A stretch of DNA of 64,000 nt from Methylopumilus universalis (GCF_006363895.1 NZ_CP040953.1), one strand, 5' to 3'. Counted from the first letter of the stretch, positions 36,346 through 43,801 are shown. Notes: generated by a model from the letters alone, not told the origin. Numbers and translations are program-made.

Positions 36346-36377
36346 TATAAAAAACCACCTCTCGGTGGCTTCTTACT
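36346..36377 (-). terminator. Displaced ssrA-type intrinsic terminator (copy 1)
   Basis: Read on the minus strand it is CCACC-GAGA-GGTGG followed by TTTTTT, a hairpin with a GNRA loop and T tract. The 32 bases are identical to 37529-37560. Because it follows a copy of the ssrA 3' end by 12 bases, it is best explained as the original ssrA terminator, pushed 7 kb away by insertion. Confidence 0.8.
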
Positions 36378-36389
36378 CTAACTAGTGAA

Positions 36390-36409
36390 TGGTGGAGCTG
36401 GGGGGAATC
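36390..36409. repeat. att core, distal copy (20 bp identical to ssrA 3' end)
   Basis: TGGTGGAGCTGGGGGGAATC is identical to 43426-43445, the 3' end of ssrA. Flanks on both sides differ, so the shared block is exactly the core expected for site-specific integration into a tmRNA gene. Confidence 0.85.
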
Positions 36410-36443
36410 AAATTAAGTCAAATAGCTCCATTTAATCAATATC

Positions 36444-36489
36444 TTGTGGGTTTTGCGAACCCCTCTTACCCACAAAACTACCCACAAAA
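36444..36489. repeat. Arm-type repeats, distal set
   Basis: Two direct copies of TACCCACAAAA at 36467-36477 and 36479-36489 (12-base period), plus an inverted TGTGGGT at 36445-36451. The same arrangement recurs at 37629-37673, and the direct pair recurs at 43293-43315 beside the integrase. These are probably integrase arm-binding sites. Confidence 0.7.
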
Positions 36490-36712
36490 AATTACAGGGG
36501 GTATTGATGCCCTGCTCCAGATGTTAGGGGTAGTTTAGCAGGGATGGTTAATTAGGAGGGAGTTTTTAAGATTTTCTCGAAAATACTGTAGACGGAATTA
36601 GGATAATTATTTATTATTATATAAATTAATTTAGTACACCAATTTTAAGCCTATAACTCATTATTTCTGTAAATGAGTTTTTATCTAAAACTTATTTACA
36701 AGGAATACTCTT

Positions 36713-37459
36713 TTGAGATTTTTCACACTACAAAAACTTCTTTTAACTACACTAGTCATTTTATCTGCGACAGCATTCGCTGATAATAAAACTAACTGGG
36801 CAGGATTAAGTTTTGGTGTAAATACTGGAATTTCAAATAATTCTTATAATCTAAAGCCTATTGATAATTCGGTATCTGTTGCAGCTAATGTTGCAGACTG
36901 CGGTTATGGAGGAGACTCTGGATGTACTTCTTGGAGCCAAAAACCAAAATCAGCAATTTTTGGTATAGATACTTCATACGACTTCCAGAGAAATGATTAT
37001 GTTTACGGTCTTGGAATAAGATATTTAAATTTAGCTAATGCAACTGCTTCTAATTTATCTGACCAAGGCGCCATGGATGATAATTTCAATACGAAAATTG
37101 AAAAAAATTATCAAGTTACCGGTCGTTTTGGCAAGGCAATTGGCAATGATCTGATTTATATTAAAGCTGGAATTTCATTTGCAGATGTTAAGTTTGATGT
37201 TATAGATGAAGTTAACAATCCAGTAAGTGGGAATAGATATGGAAGCAAGTGGTTTCATGGCGGCTTAGTAGGTCTTGGTCTAGATCATAAATTTAATGAT
37301 AATCTGATATTTGGTGCAGAATTTAATCACATTTCTTATGCATCAGAAAATATTTCTGCAACAGGCGCCAGCTCAGCAGGCTTAGCCTTAAAAGAAATTT
37401 ACAGTCCAAAAAGCTTTCATTCTGAAAATGTGATTTTCAATTTAAGATATTTGTTTTAG
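36713..37459 (+). CDS. Outer-membrane beta-barrel protein (opacity/OmpA-like)
   Basis: 248 residues starting at TTG 36713, 7 bases after AAGGAA. A signal peptide of about 23 residues (MRFFTLQKLLLTTLVILSA, cut after TAFA) leads into alternating amphipathic strands. Repeated Gly/aromatic patterns (SAIFGIDTSYDFQ, FIYIKAGISFADV-like) and a terminal Phe (NLRYLF) fit outer-membrane insertion. An extracellular-looking loop has a close cysteine pair (CGYGGDSGC). It is the only gene between two att core copies. The ligand is unknown; surface variation or phage-receptor masking are possibilities only. Confidence 0.8.
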   Translation: MRFFTLQKLLLTTLVILSATAFADNKTNWAGLSFGVNTGISNNSYNLKPIDNSVSVAANVADCGYGGDSGCTSWSQKPKSAIFGIDTSYDFQRNDYVYGLGIRYLNLANATASNLSDQGAMDDNFNTKIEKNYQVTGRFGKAIGNDLIYIKAGISFADVKFDVIDEVNNPVSGNRYGSKWFHGGLVGLGLDHKFNDNLIFGAEFNHISYASENISATGASSAGLALKEIYSPKSFHSENVIFNLRYLF

Positions 37460-37481
37460 GTTTTGTATTCTATTTACTAAA

Positions 37482-37507
37482 AGCCACTCATCGTAGTGGC
37501 TTTTTTA
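37482..37507 (+). terminator. Intrinsic terminator of the barrel-protein gene
   Basis: AGCCACT-CATCGT-AGTGGCT followed by TTTTTT, 23 bases after the stop codon. It is a clear hairpin with a T tract on the plus strand. Confidence 0.85.
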
Positions 37508-37528
37508 TTGCCTGTTACTTTTTAATGG

Positions 37529-37560
37529 TATAAAAAACCACCTCTCGGTGGCTTCTTACT
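37529..37560 (-). terminator. ssrA-type intrinsic terminator (copy 2)
   Basis: Identical over 32 bases to 36346-36377, again 13 bases from a core-like sequence. On the minus strand it forms CCACC-GAGA-GGTGG-TTTTTT. It may terminate minus-strand reading from the element genes at 37676 and beyond. Confidence 0.75.
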
Positions 37561-37573
37561 TGTACCTTGGAAG

Positions 37574-37584
37574 TGGTGGAGCTG
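37574..37584. repeat. Partial att core (11 bp)
   Basis: TGGTGGAGCTG matches the first 11 bases of the 20-bp core; the sequence then diverges (CACAAAATGGG). With the terminator copy on one side and arm repeats on the other, it has the same layout as the distal boundary. Confidence 0.65.
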
Positions 37585-37628
37585 CACAAAATGGGATTGT
37601 TATGTTTTCCCGAATTTAATCAATAACA

Positions 37629-37673
37629 TGTGGGTTTTGCAAACCCCTTCTACCCACAAAACTACCCACAAAA
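37629..37673. repeat. Arm-type repeats, middle set
   Basis: TACCCACAAAA at 37651-37661 and 37663-37673 with an inverted TGTGGGT at 37629-37635. It is nearly identical to the distal set at 36444-36489. The last copy ends two bases before the stop codon of the gene at 37676. Confidence 0.7.
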
Positions 37674-37675
37674 AA

Positions 37676-38050
37676 TTATTCATTAAAAAAATCTTTGTAA
37701 GTTCTATCCCATCCTATTAATGGCTTATAAGTGTCATCAAATGATTTAACTGGCCAGTTATAAAATTTTAAGTTTTCCATAGATTCATCATACCATCTTC
37801 TTAAATCCATATTTAAATCCAAAAGGGACTTAACAATCTCACGATCTTTGATTGAGCCAGACTTTTTAAAGCGAAGCAAAGCGGCATGGTTAATAACAAA
37901 TCTATTTTGAACCCATTTTGCAAAATCTTTATGAAGAGGTTTGGCGCCTTCTAATTGCTGCATATCAATAATTTGACTAAGAGCTATATCATTCTGCAAT
38001 ACTAATTTAATAAGCTCATTTGTTTTTCTATTAAAAAACCATTTAAACAT
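37676..38050 (-). CDS. Hypothetical element protein
   Basis: 124 residues, not recognised. A short hydrophobic start (MFKWFFNRK) is followed by a soluble, charged, mostly helical body (residues 12-90), with several Trp/Tyr near the C-terminus (RRWYDESMENLKFYNW). It lies 27 bases downstream of the membrane protein gene at 38078 on the same strand, so the two may work together. No ribosome site is evident. It is the last element gene before the middle att-like site. Confidence 0.65.
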   Translation of the reverse strand: MFKWFFNRKTNELIKLVLQNDIALSQIIDMQQLEGAKPLHKDFAKWVQNRFVINHAALLRFKKSGSIKDREIVKSLLDLNMDLRRWYDESMENLKFYNWPVKSFDDTYKPLIGWDRTYKDFFNE

Positions 38051-38077
38051 AAAGAATTTAATAGCCTTTGGGATCTG

Positions 38078-38902
38078 TCAAATGTCTTTAAGAAATTTTA
38101 ATCTATATTCGTTCTTTGACATGACTTGAGATATCTCATTTGAAAACTTATAAAAATTGTCAGCTTTTTTAATTAAGTTAAAAATATAATTTTGTTTAGT
38201 GCTTTTTTTAGCATGCTCAATAAACATCAGAGGTGTTAGTAATATAAAAGTCCCAATTAAAGAAATTATCACCACTGCTAAGCAAACAAAGATATCTAAA
38301 TACCAAGGAACATCAAATTTAGATCCTATAACTACTCCTTGTAAGAATAGCCCAAGTCCGCAAATCGACCCAAGCAGCATGCCCAATGAAAATAAAATAA
38401 ATATCGCAGAGCTTATAAAAAAGATACTCAGTCTATTGCTTATAACATAATCTAATTTTGCTTTGTCCCATCCTTCGATTTTTGTAACATTAAAAAACTG
38501 TTTCCATTTTACAAATTTAAAATGCCATATATCTCCAATATATAATCCTATAAACAATGGAATAGCATAAAAAAAACCATCATCAATAGAAATTTGGTAA
38601 TGATATTTAATGTAATCCATATTTATAAATTGATCTAATGTCATATATATAACAACAAATCCAAAGGCAAATTTTCCAGGATAAAAAATATTCCAAGTCT
38701 GGGTAAATTGAATGACTTTATTTTGAGTATACTTAAATTTAGCAATGCTCCATAAAGAACCAATCCATATACCTATTATTAAAAATAATGCCCCTAGAAA
38801 ATAGTCAGGATAATAATTATAAAAAAAATCACGAAATAGAAATATCGAAATGATTACGACTAATGGATTTAAAATTTCAAATGGTGATAATCTTGTAATC
38901 AT
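38078..38902 (-). CDS. Multi-pass membrane protein of the element
   Basis: 274 residues with about six to seven hydrophobic helices (for example IFLFRDFFYNYY, LGALFLIIGIWIGSLW, LFIGLYIGDIW and VCLAVVIISLIGTFILL) and a charged C-terminal tail of about 45 residues. No family recognised. It has no Shine-Dalgarno sequence at ATG 38902; the complementary strand there carries AAAAGGAG for the divergent small gene. Cargo membrane proteins on such elements can be abortive-infection effectors, but nothing in this sequence shows that. Confidence 0.68.
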   Translation of the reverse strand: MITRLSPFEILNPLVVIISIFLFRDFFYNYYPDYFLGALFLIIGIWIGSLWSIAKFKYTQNKVIQFTQTWNIFYPGKFAFGFVVIYMTLDQFINMDYIKYHYQISIDDGFFYAIPLFIGLYIGDIWHFKFVKWKQFFNVTKIEGWDKAKLDYVISNRLSIFFISSAIFILFSLGMLLGSICGLGLFLQGVVIGSKFDVPWYLDIFVCLAVVIISLIGTFILLTPLMFIEHAKKSTKQNYIFNLIKKADNFYKFSNEISQVMSKNEYRLKFLKDI

Positions 38903-38915
38903 AAAAGGAGTTCCA

Positions 38916-39029
38916 ATGATTGATGCTATTAAAGAATTACTTAAACAAGCAATATCATTATTATCTAATATTTTTATATCATCTATATTAATTATATTAT
39001 CAGTTCTAATTGTTTACTTAGCGGGATAA
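38916..39029 (+). CDS. Small hydrophobic single-helix peptide, 37 residues
   Basis: ATG 38916 is preceded by AAAAGGAG with 5-base spacing, one of the best ribosome sites in the element. The product has an amphipathic start (MIDAIKELLKQAI) and then one membrane helix (SNIFISSILIILSVLIVYLA), ending at TAA 39027-39029. It is divergent from the membrane-protein gene and its start region overlaps that gene's leader. The size and shape resemble small type I toxins or membrane regulatory peptides; the function is unknown. Confidence 0.55.
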   Translation: MIDAIKELLKQAISLLSNIFISSILIILSVLIVYLAG

Positions 39030-39117
39030 GCTAGGAAAAATTGCTTGCCCTATCCTTTATATAATCGCCCTATGGGCAGGGGGAAAGGGTGCCTCTCAGA
39101 TTTAAAGATAAATGCAA

Positions 39118-39153
39118 TTAAGAAACTACCTTTTGTGGTTTATTATTTCTTAA
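39118..39153. other. Imperfect inverted repeat between small ORF and 39173 gene
   Basis: TTAAGAAA at 39118-39125 pairs with TTTCTTAA at 39146-39153, and an inner AAACTAC/GTGGTTT stem can form instead. It may act as a terminator for the minus-strand gene ending at 39173, although no strong T tract follows. Confidence 0.4.
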
Positions 39154-39172
39154 TGACACTCAATGTTAAGCT

Positions 39173-39718
39173 TTACTCTTCTTTATTGTAATCATCTACC
39201 CAAGCTTGATTCTCAGGAGATAACTCTTCAACATCTTCTTCTAATGTCTTCTCTTTAAAGACTTGTTCTGCTCTTTTCTGTTCTGCTTTGCTTTGTTCTT
39301 CTCTGCCCTTCTCAGACCTTTCATGGTTACTTTGAAGGTGGCTTTCATCATTTTCTTTACTTTTCTGAACTGCCTGACTTTTTTTACCACCTTCAGACAT
39401 TTTCTTTCTTCTTTCGTCTAAATGTGTTTTGTAATCATCCAAATCTGGGCAAATGATTTCTCCATTACCTTCTTTAAAGAATGACATTACACTTTCAGTC
39501 AAACTACCTCTAACTTCTTGTTCAGGAAAACCAAGAATTTTTGCAAGTAATGGAATATTTGAAGGCACAGACTTATTTACCCAACACTCACATTCCAGGG
39601 TCGACTTTAAACCTCTTTCATTTAAAGACATTGATCTCCATCTTCTGTCGGCAATCAAATCAGAAGCATAAAGCTGAAAAGCTGGTGCTGCTTTATCAAA
39701 TATGCTCTTAAACTTCAT
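39173..39718 (-). CDS. DUF1376/YdaU-like phage or island protein
   Basis: 181 residues from ATG 39718, chosen because GAGGAGGT lies 5 bases upstream; an earlier start at 39733 lacks this. The N-terminal 75 residues (AFQLYASDLIADRRWRSMSL, then NERGLKSTLECECWV) resemble the DUF1376/YdaU domain found in prophage replication-region proteins. The C-terminal half is a charged, Glu/Lys/Gln-rich low-complexity tail. It overlaps the AlpA-like gene by 11 bases, so translation is probably coupled. Its role may be replication-related, but that is uncertain. Confidence 0.6.
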   Translation of the reverse strand: MKFKSIFDKAAPAFQLYASDLIADRRWRSMSLNERGLKSTLECECWVNKSVPSNIPLLAKILGFPEQEVRGSLTESVMSFFKEGNGEIICPDLDDYKTHLDERRKKMSEGGKKSQAVQKSKENDESHLQSNHERSEKGREEQSKAEQKRAEQVFKEKTLEEDVEELSPENQAWVDDYNKEE

Positions 39719-39956
39719 ATACGACCTCCTCATTAGCTATTGTTAAATCAAGAGCAGCACGTAACTCTCCTACATTCCATGCTGTGGTTCTTGAAGTAAG
39801 CTTCTTTGGTTTTGGTATATGACCTGACTTAACATTTCGCCAAACACTTGTTGCAGATATCGCATATAGATTCGTTACAACTGGAAGTCTAACGTAAGCG
39901 CTGTCAGGAAGCTTATCAAAGTTGTATAAGGAATCTGTTTGTTTCAAATTACTCAT
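39708..39956 (-). CDS. AlpA-like helix-turn-helix regulator/excisionase
   Basis: 82 residues. The central part LPVVTNLYAISATSVWRNVK, then SGHIPKPKKLTSRTTAWNVGEL, is the winged-helix pattern of AlpA/MerR-like excisionase and regulatory proteins of P4-type elements. AAGGA sits 8 bases before ATG 39956. A perfect 9-bp inverted repeat lies 12 bases upstream of the start. It probably controls integrase or excision, or starts transcription of the element genes to its left. Confidence 0.8.
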   Translation of the reverse strand: MSNLKQTDSLYNFDKLPDSAYVRLPVVTNLYAISATSVWRNVKSGHIPKPKKLTSRTTAWNVGELRAALDLTIANEEVVYEV

Positions 39957-39968
39957 AGTTAATCCTTA

Positions 39969-39992
39969 AAATACCGAGAAATATCGGTATTT
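39969..39992. promoter_or_regulatory. Perfect inverted repeat upstream of the AlpA-like gene
   Basis: AAATACCGA (39969-39977), 6-base spacer, TCGGTATTT (39984-39992). Its position in the leader of the AlpA-like gene suggests an operator. The binding protein is not known. Confidence 0.55.
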
Positions 39993-40062
39993 ATAGTTTT
40001 AACATATTTTAAAAAATGAGTATTAGGCAGCCTTTCGAAAAATCATTAGGCTATGAAGAATA

Positions 40063-40085
40063 GATATCTATTAGATAGAGATATC
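40063..40085. other. Inverted repeat in AlpA/DUF262 intergenic region
   Basis: GATATCT at 40063-40069 and AGATATC at 40079-40085 around a 9-base spacer. It lies between the AlpA-like gene and the end of the DUF262 gene, with no gene in between. Confidence 0.35.
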
Positions 40086-40162
40086 GGATGCATGCAGGAT
40101 TGTTAAACTTCTAAGGGTTGAGTATTGAAATTAATTGCTTGAATTTAAATAAGAAAGTTAGA

Positions 40163-41980
40163 TTAAAGTGGAGGTTCGAATTTCCATACATTTCTATAAG
40201 CAAAATCTGCCATTTTTTCAGCATTTAATCTAATAGACTCACTACTCCACTCTTCCTCAGAACTTAAAAACTGCTCAATAAAGGTTTGTAGGTAAGAAAA
40301 ATTTCTTGCCTCATTAGCGCAGTCAATATTAGCTCTGATTTTCTCGGCCTTTTCTTTTGGAGTTGCATGTCCAAGCATAGTGTTAAGTTTTGATGACATT
40401 ATAAGCAAGTTGCCAATATTATGAACATCATCAGGATTTTCAAGTTCAGCTTCAAGCTTTTGGGGGTGCCAATGCTCAATGGCCATATTTAATTCTTTAA
40501 GTTTTTGATTGGGAGAAAAAATAGGCAATCTAGCGCCCTTTGTAACTTTTTGATCTTTCGTATTAGCATAATTATAAAATCTATCAAAAATATAGATTAA
40601 GGTTTTATAAGAATCATCTGAGTAAGATAAATCAGAAAATCTTGATTTAAATTCATCAATCGGAGCAATTTTAGATTTTAAAAACTCATAAAATCTTTTC
40701 AGGATCACATTAAAGTCTTTGGCCTCGACTCGAGAAAATTCTTCTGCAAAATTTGCATACGGCTTTTCAACTTCATTACCAACGCGGTCGAGAATTAAAT
40801 TGTTAACAAAATGATAGTTTTCTAAATTTCTAAAAAACAACTGTAGTGTCTTTCGATGAGACTCGCTTTCAGTTAAATTATTTTTAACGAATGATTTAAT
40901 AACCGAATATATCAGTGGATAAATCTGAGTAATTTTTATAAACCTAAGTCCTTCAATGGCTGAATAAATCCTATAAGATATATCGGGATCACTAGCAATC
41001 GCATTTAAACCAATTTCATTTAGATACGCTCGAAGCGAATCTTCATTACCACTTCTTATAACTGAGTAATAATTTGAAAAATCAGTAAGCTTAACTAATA
41101 AGTCCTCAGGGTTATTATTTGCAGATTTAATTTTCTTATAAAGCTGCGATTGAGAAACATATCCATATTCTGATACGTAAAAATATTTAAGCATTCTAAG
41201 AGTTGTGCCATCTGCATTTGAATGAATCTCATTCCATTTCGACTCAACATTAAATTCCTTATTCTTTAATTTACTAAAAAGGAAATTTTTCAGTAAATCT
41301 GATGCCTCTAAGTCCATACCTCTAGCATTAGTTCTCTCGAATATAGAAAATGCATCTTCACGCTCTTTAATTAAAATTTGAACTACTGAAGTTTTATAAA
41401 TTGCAGATAAAAGAGCAGTAAAATCTTCTGGATCTATAGATTCAATTTTAGAAAAAAAGAAGTCATAGATAGGCTGAATTCTTCTTATTTGTAATTTTAA
41501 ATTCTTTTTCTTAAGATCATTAAAGTTTCCAGCCCACTCATCAGCAACAATAAATTCAAATAATGTTTTGATTGATTCTGAAGGAACAAGCCTCGTGCCA
41601 ACCATTTTTCCGCTTGCGAGATCTACATATCTAATAATATTTTCAATTACTTTGGCTTGTCTGGTTGACTGATCTAGACTGAACTCTTTAAGACGATTCT
41701 TAATAGCAATTAGAAGAATAAAAATACTCGTGATTCTTTGCTGTCCATCAACAATCTCAAAAGATGATGAGCCTTGATCTAGAAAAATGAATGTTCCAAG
41801 AAATAAACTACTTTTAGTTTCTGGATTAGATTTATTTTCCTGGAAATAACTATTAAGATCTTCCCAAAACTCTTCAGCTTCGCTTACTTTCCATTGGTAA
41901 GCTCTTTGGTAAGATGGAACAGTTAAATGATAGCTATTTAAAATCTTACCTATTTCATTCTTGTCGGCTGAATCAAGCAT
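40163..41980 (-). CDS. DUF262/DUF1524 protein (GmrSD/SspE-like, candidate defence nuclease)
   Basis: 605 residues. An N-terminal DUF262 (ParB/sulfiredoxin-like) domain has SYQRAYQW near residue 23 and FEIVDGQQRITSIFILL near residue 75; the DGQQR loop is the family's nucleotide-site signature. The middle is helical. A C-terminal DUF1524 (HNH-like) region has IEHWHPQ and HNIGNLLIMSSKLNTMLGH, ending with a Lys in PKEKAEKI. Related proteins (GmrSD type IV restriction, SspE) cut modified or foreign DNA. The first motif has Trp-His where Ile-Leu/Tyr is common. It is the largest cargo gene of the element. Anti-phage function is inferred. Confidence 0.8.
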   Translation of the reverse strand: MLDSADKNEIGKILNSYHLTVPSYQRAYQWKVSEAEEFWEDLNSYFQENKSNPETKSSLFLGTFIFLDQGSSSFEIVDGQQRITSIFILLIAIKNRLKEFSLDQSTRQAKVIENIIRYVDLASGKMVGTRLVPSESIKTLFEFIVADEWAGNFNDLKKKNLKLQIRRIQPIYDFFFSKIESIDPEDFTALLSAIYKTSVVQILIKEREDAFSIFERTNARGMDLEASDLLKNFLFSKLKNKEFNVESKWNEIHSNADGTTLRMLKYFYVSEYGYVSQSQLYKKIKSANNNPEDLLVKLTDFSNYYSVIRSGNEDSLRAYLNEIGLNAIASDPDISYRIYSAIEGLRFIKITQIYPLIYSVIKSFVKNNLTESESHRKTLQLFFRNLENYHFVNNLILDRVGNEVEKPYANFAEEFSRVEAKDFNVILKRFYEFLKSKIAPIDEFKSRFSDLSYSDDSYKTLIYIFDRFYNYANTKDQKVTKGARLPIFSPNQKLKELNMAIEHWHPQKLEAELENPDDVHNIGNLLIMSSKLNTMLGHATPKEKAEKIRANIDCANEARNFSYLQTFIEQFLSSEEEWSSESIRLNAEKMADFAYRNVWKFEPPL

Positions 41981-42056
41981 TTAAGTTTTCTTTTTAAGTA
42001 ATTGGAGTGAGTTATTTATAATACCAAGTCCTGAGAGGAAAAAAACAATCTTATCT

Positions 42057-43256
42057 TTAATATTTGCCAAGCTTAATTTCTTCTAAATAATCTGACCAAA
42101 CTTGCATCATTTCTTTTCTTTGCTTTATAAACTTTGTTCTATTGTATGCGGTTCCTAAACTGTCTTGCACGCTATGTGCTAATTGGTGTTCGATAATATC
42201 TCTATCAAACTCTAAGCGCTCGTGAAGTATTGTTCTTGCCATCGCTCTAAAACCGTGGCCTGTAATTTCCGTTTGAGTGTTATACCCCATTCTTTGTAAT
42301 GCGGCATTAATTGCTGCTTCGCTCATAGGTTTTTTAGGGTCACGTCCATTTGGAAAAACAAATTCGCCGTCACCAGAGAATCTTTGTAAATCTTTTAATA
42401 TTTTGACAGCTTGTTTTGATAAAGGAACAAGATGATCTGTTTTTGTCTTACTAACAACGTAAGACCATTCGGCATTTTTTAAATCGATATCCTTCCAACG
42501 AGCCGTTCTCAATTCAAAGGGCCTTACAAAAACCATTGGTGCAATTTTTAATGCGCATGCCACTTGGAACGTTCCTTTAAATCCATCGATAGCTCGCATT
42601 AATTCTGCAACATCCTCTGGCTCTATTAAAGCTGCCATATGTTTAGGTCGAGATATCTTAATAATGCCCCTCGTTGCCTCGCATGGATTATGCATAACGC
42701 GCCCTGTCACCAACGCATGCTTAAATACTAGATTAACTACTTCTCTAGTTTTTTTTACTGTAGGACTTTTATTTGCATTCTCAATGCGCCTAAAGATATC
42801 TAATAGATCGCGCGGGGTAATTTCTGACACTGGTTTTTCACCCAGCCAAGGAAAAATATAAAGCTCTAACCTTCTAACTGATCGCTGCTTATAAGATGGT
42901 GATAAATATTTAAAATGTGTTTCAATCATCTCTCGGCCAACCACCTCAAAACTATTAGCTACAACCCCTTTTTTAGTGCTTATAGACGCTTTTCTTGCGC
43001 TACTAGGGTCAATGCCTTGCTCAATTAATTCATTAGCCTCAGTTGTTCTTTTTTCTGCAAGTTTAATGCTGACTTCTGGATATTTACCCATTGATAATGA
43101 AGTCTCTTTCCCATCAAGACGTTTATATCTGTATATCCAACTTTTAGCACCGCCCTTATCGCAAAGAATGTAAAGGCCTCTTCCAAGTCCTTTTTTATCT
43201 CCAGGCTTTAATCTTTTAATTTCGTAGTCTGTTAAACGTTGTGCAAGTTTAGGCAT
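42057..43256 (-). CDS. Tyrosine integrase (P4-type, DUF4102 arm-binding domain)
   Basis: 399 residues from ATG 43256 (MPKLAQRLTDYEIKRLK). An upstream in-frame TTG at 43313 would translate through the arm sites and is rejected. The N-terminal arm-binding domain has KGLGRGLYILCDKGGAKSW, then YRYKRLDGKETSLSMGKYP. The catalytic domain has the first Arg in FVRPFELRTARW, HGFRAMART (H-x2-R), HQLAHS and the Tyr in TAYNRTKF. It recombines the element with the ssrA 3' end, next to which it lies, transcribed away from ssrA in the same direction. Confidence 0.95.
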   Translation of the reverse strand: MPKLAQRLTDYEIKRLKPGDKKGLGRGLYILCDKGGAKSWIYRYKRLDGKETSLSMGKYPEVSIKLAEKRTTEANELIEQGIDPSSARKASISTKKGVVANSFEVVGREMIETHFKYLSPSYKQRSVRRLELYIFPWLGEKPVSEITPRDLLDIFRRIENANKSPTVKKTREVVNLVFKHALVTGRVMHNPCEATRGIIKISRPKHMAALIEPEDVAELMRAIDGFKGTFQVACALKIAPMVFVRPFELRTARWKDIDLKNAEWSYVVSKTKTDHLVPLSKQAVKILKDLQRFSGDGEFVFPNGRDPKKPMSEAAINAALQRMGYNTQTEITGHGFRAMARTILHERLEFDRDIIEHQLAHSVQDSLGTAYNRTKFIKQRKEMMQVWSDYLEEIKLGKY

Positions 43257-43292
43257 AGTTTTTATGGGTAGAGAAATGTCTATAAAGTCATT

Positions 43293-43315
43293 TACCCACA
43301 AAATTACCCACAAAA
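43293..43315. repeat. Arm-type repeats next to the integrase
   Basis: Two direct copies of TACCCACAAAA at 43293-43303 and 43305-43315 with a 12-base period, as at the two distal sets. They lie between the integrase start and its apparent promoter elements. Confidence 0.7.
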
Positions 43316-43329
43316 GTGAGTAATGTCAA
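43301..43329 (-). promoter_or_regulatory. Candidate integrase promoter overlapping arm sites
   Basis: On the minus strand a consensus TTGACA (43329-43324) is followed after 17 bases by TAATTT (43306-43301, a weak -10). The arm repeats cover the spacer and -10, so integrase binding could repress its own promoter. Confidence 0.45.
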
Positions 43330-43425
43330 GGTTTGTTACGGTTTGAGTTGATACGAACTTATTTGATTAACTTATTGATTTACATATACTTTTTACTGCT
43401 TGTGACTCTTATTGCTACTACTAAT

Positions 43426-43445
43426 TGGTGGAGCTGGGGGGAATC
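43426..43445. repeat. att core within the ssrA 3' end
   Basis: The 20 bases are identical to 36390-36409. They encode the acceptor stem and part of the T arm of tmRNA, so integration keeps ssrA intact. Confidence 0.85.
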
Positions 43446-43788
43446 GAACCCCCGTCCGTAAGCACTCTACAGAAAGTTCTACATGTTTAGCTATCGTTGT
43501 TTTTGTTTAACGGTTCAATCACCAACGAGCAAGCAATTTCGCCGCGAGTCACCTTAGTTTGATTATTAGTTAAGTGACCCAACCAATAACGAGTCTCTCT
43601 TTATGACGCTGCTGTGGTTGCCCACCCGACCGAGAGACACTTCGGTGCAGCGTCCAGCTGGATTAAGCAGCTAGAGCGTAAGTTTCGTCGTTTGCGACTA
43701 TACTTGTTTCTAGATGGATTTACGAGGTAACTAGGCCTCGACATGCCCTCACCTGCTTTGCAACCCACGTCGAAACCGGGTCAGCCCC
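43426..43788 (-). ncRNA. ssrA: Transfer-messenger RNA
   Basis: 363 nt. The 5' end GGGGCUGACCC pairs with the 3' end, which reads CCCCCCAGCUCCACCA; the T-loop GGTTCGATTCC is present. The tag reading frame (43695-43663) encodes ANDETYALAA and a stop. It rescues stalled ribosomes together with SmpB, which is encoded 20 bases upstream. Its natural terminator no longer follows the gene, because the integrated element begins right after the CCA; no hairpin terminator was seen before the integrase gene. Confidence 0.97.
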
Positions 43789-43801
43789 AAAGCAAGCAGT
43801 C

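Larger units (their letters stand above)
36325..36712. other. 388-base non-coding stretch with element boundary sites
   Basis: No gene is supported here. It contains the displaced ssrA-type terminator (36346-36377), a 20-bp copy of the ssrA 3' end (36390-36409), and arm-type repeats (36444-36489). An AT-rich leader then precedes the barrel-protein gene, with AAGGAA at 36700-36705 as its ribosome site. Confidence 0.7.
36390..43445. mobile_element. Integrative element(s) inserted in the 3' end of ssrA
   Basis: The region is bounded by 20-bp direct repeats and has a tyrosine integrase next to ssrA, an AlpA-like regulator and cargo of unknown function. A third, partial core copy at 37574-37584 with its own arm sites and terminator copy divides it. 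One part is about 1.2 kb (barrel protein only) and the other about 5.9 kb (integrase, DUF262 protein, regulators, small membrane proteins). Either two elements integrated in tandem, or one element has an internal duplication. Replication or packaging genes were not recognised, so it may be a satellite or a decayed island. Confidence 0.85.

Noticed and set aside
43257..43313. TTG start of the integrase at 43313
   Set aside because: It would translate the arm repeats and lie over the likely promoter; MPKLAQRLTD at 43256 is the normal start.
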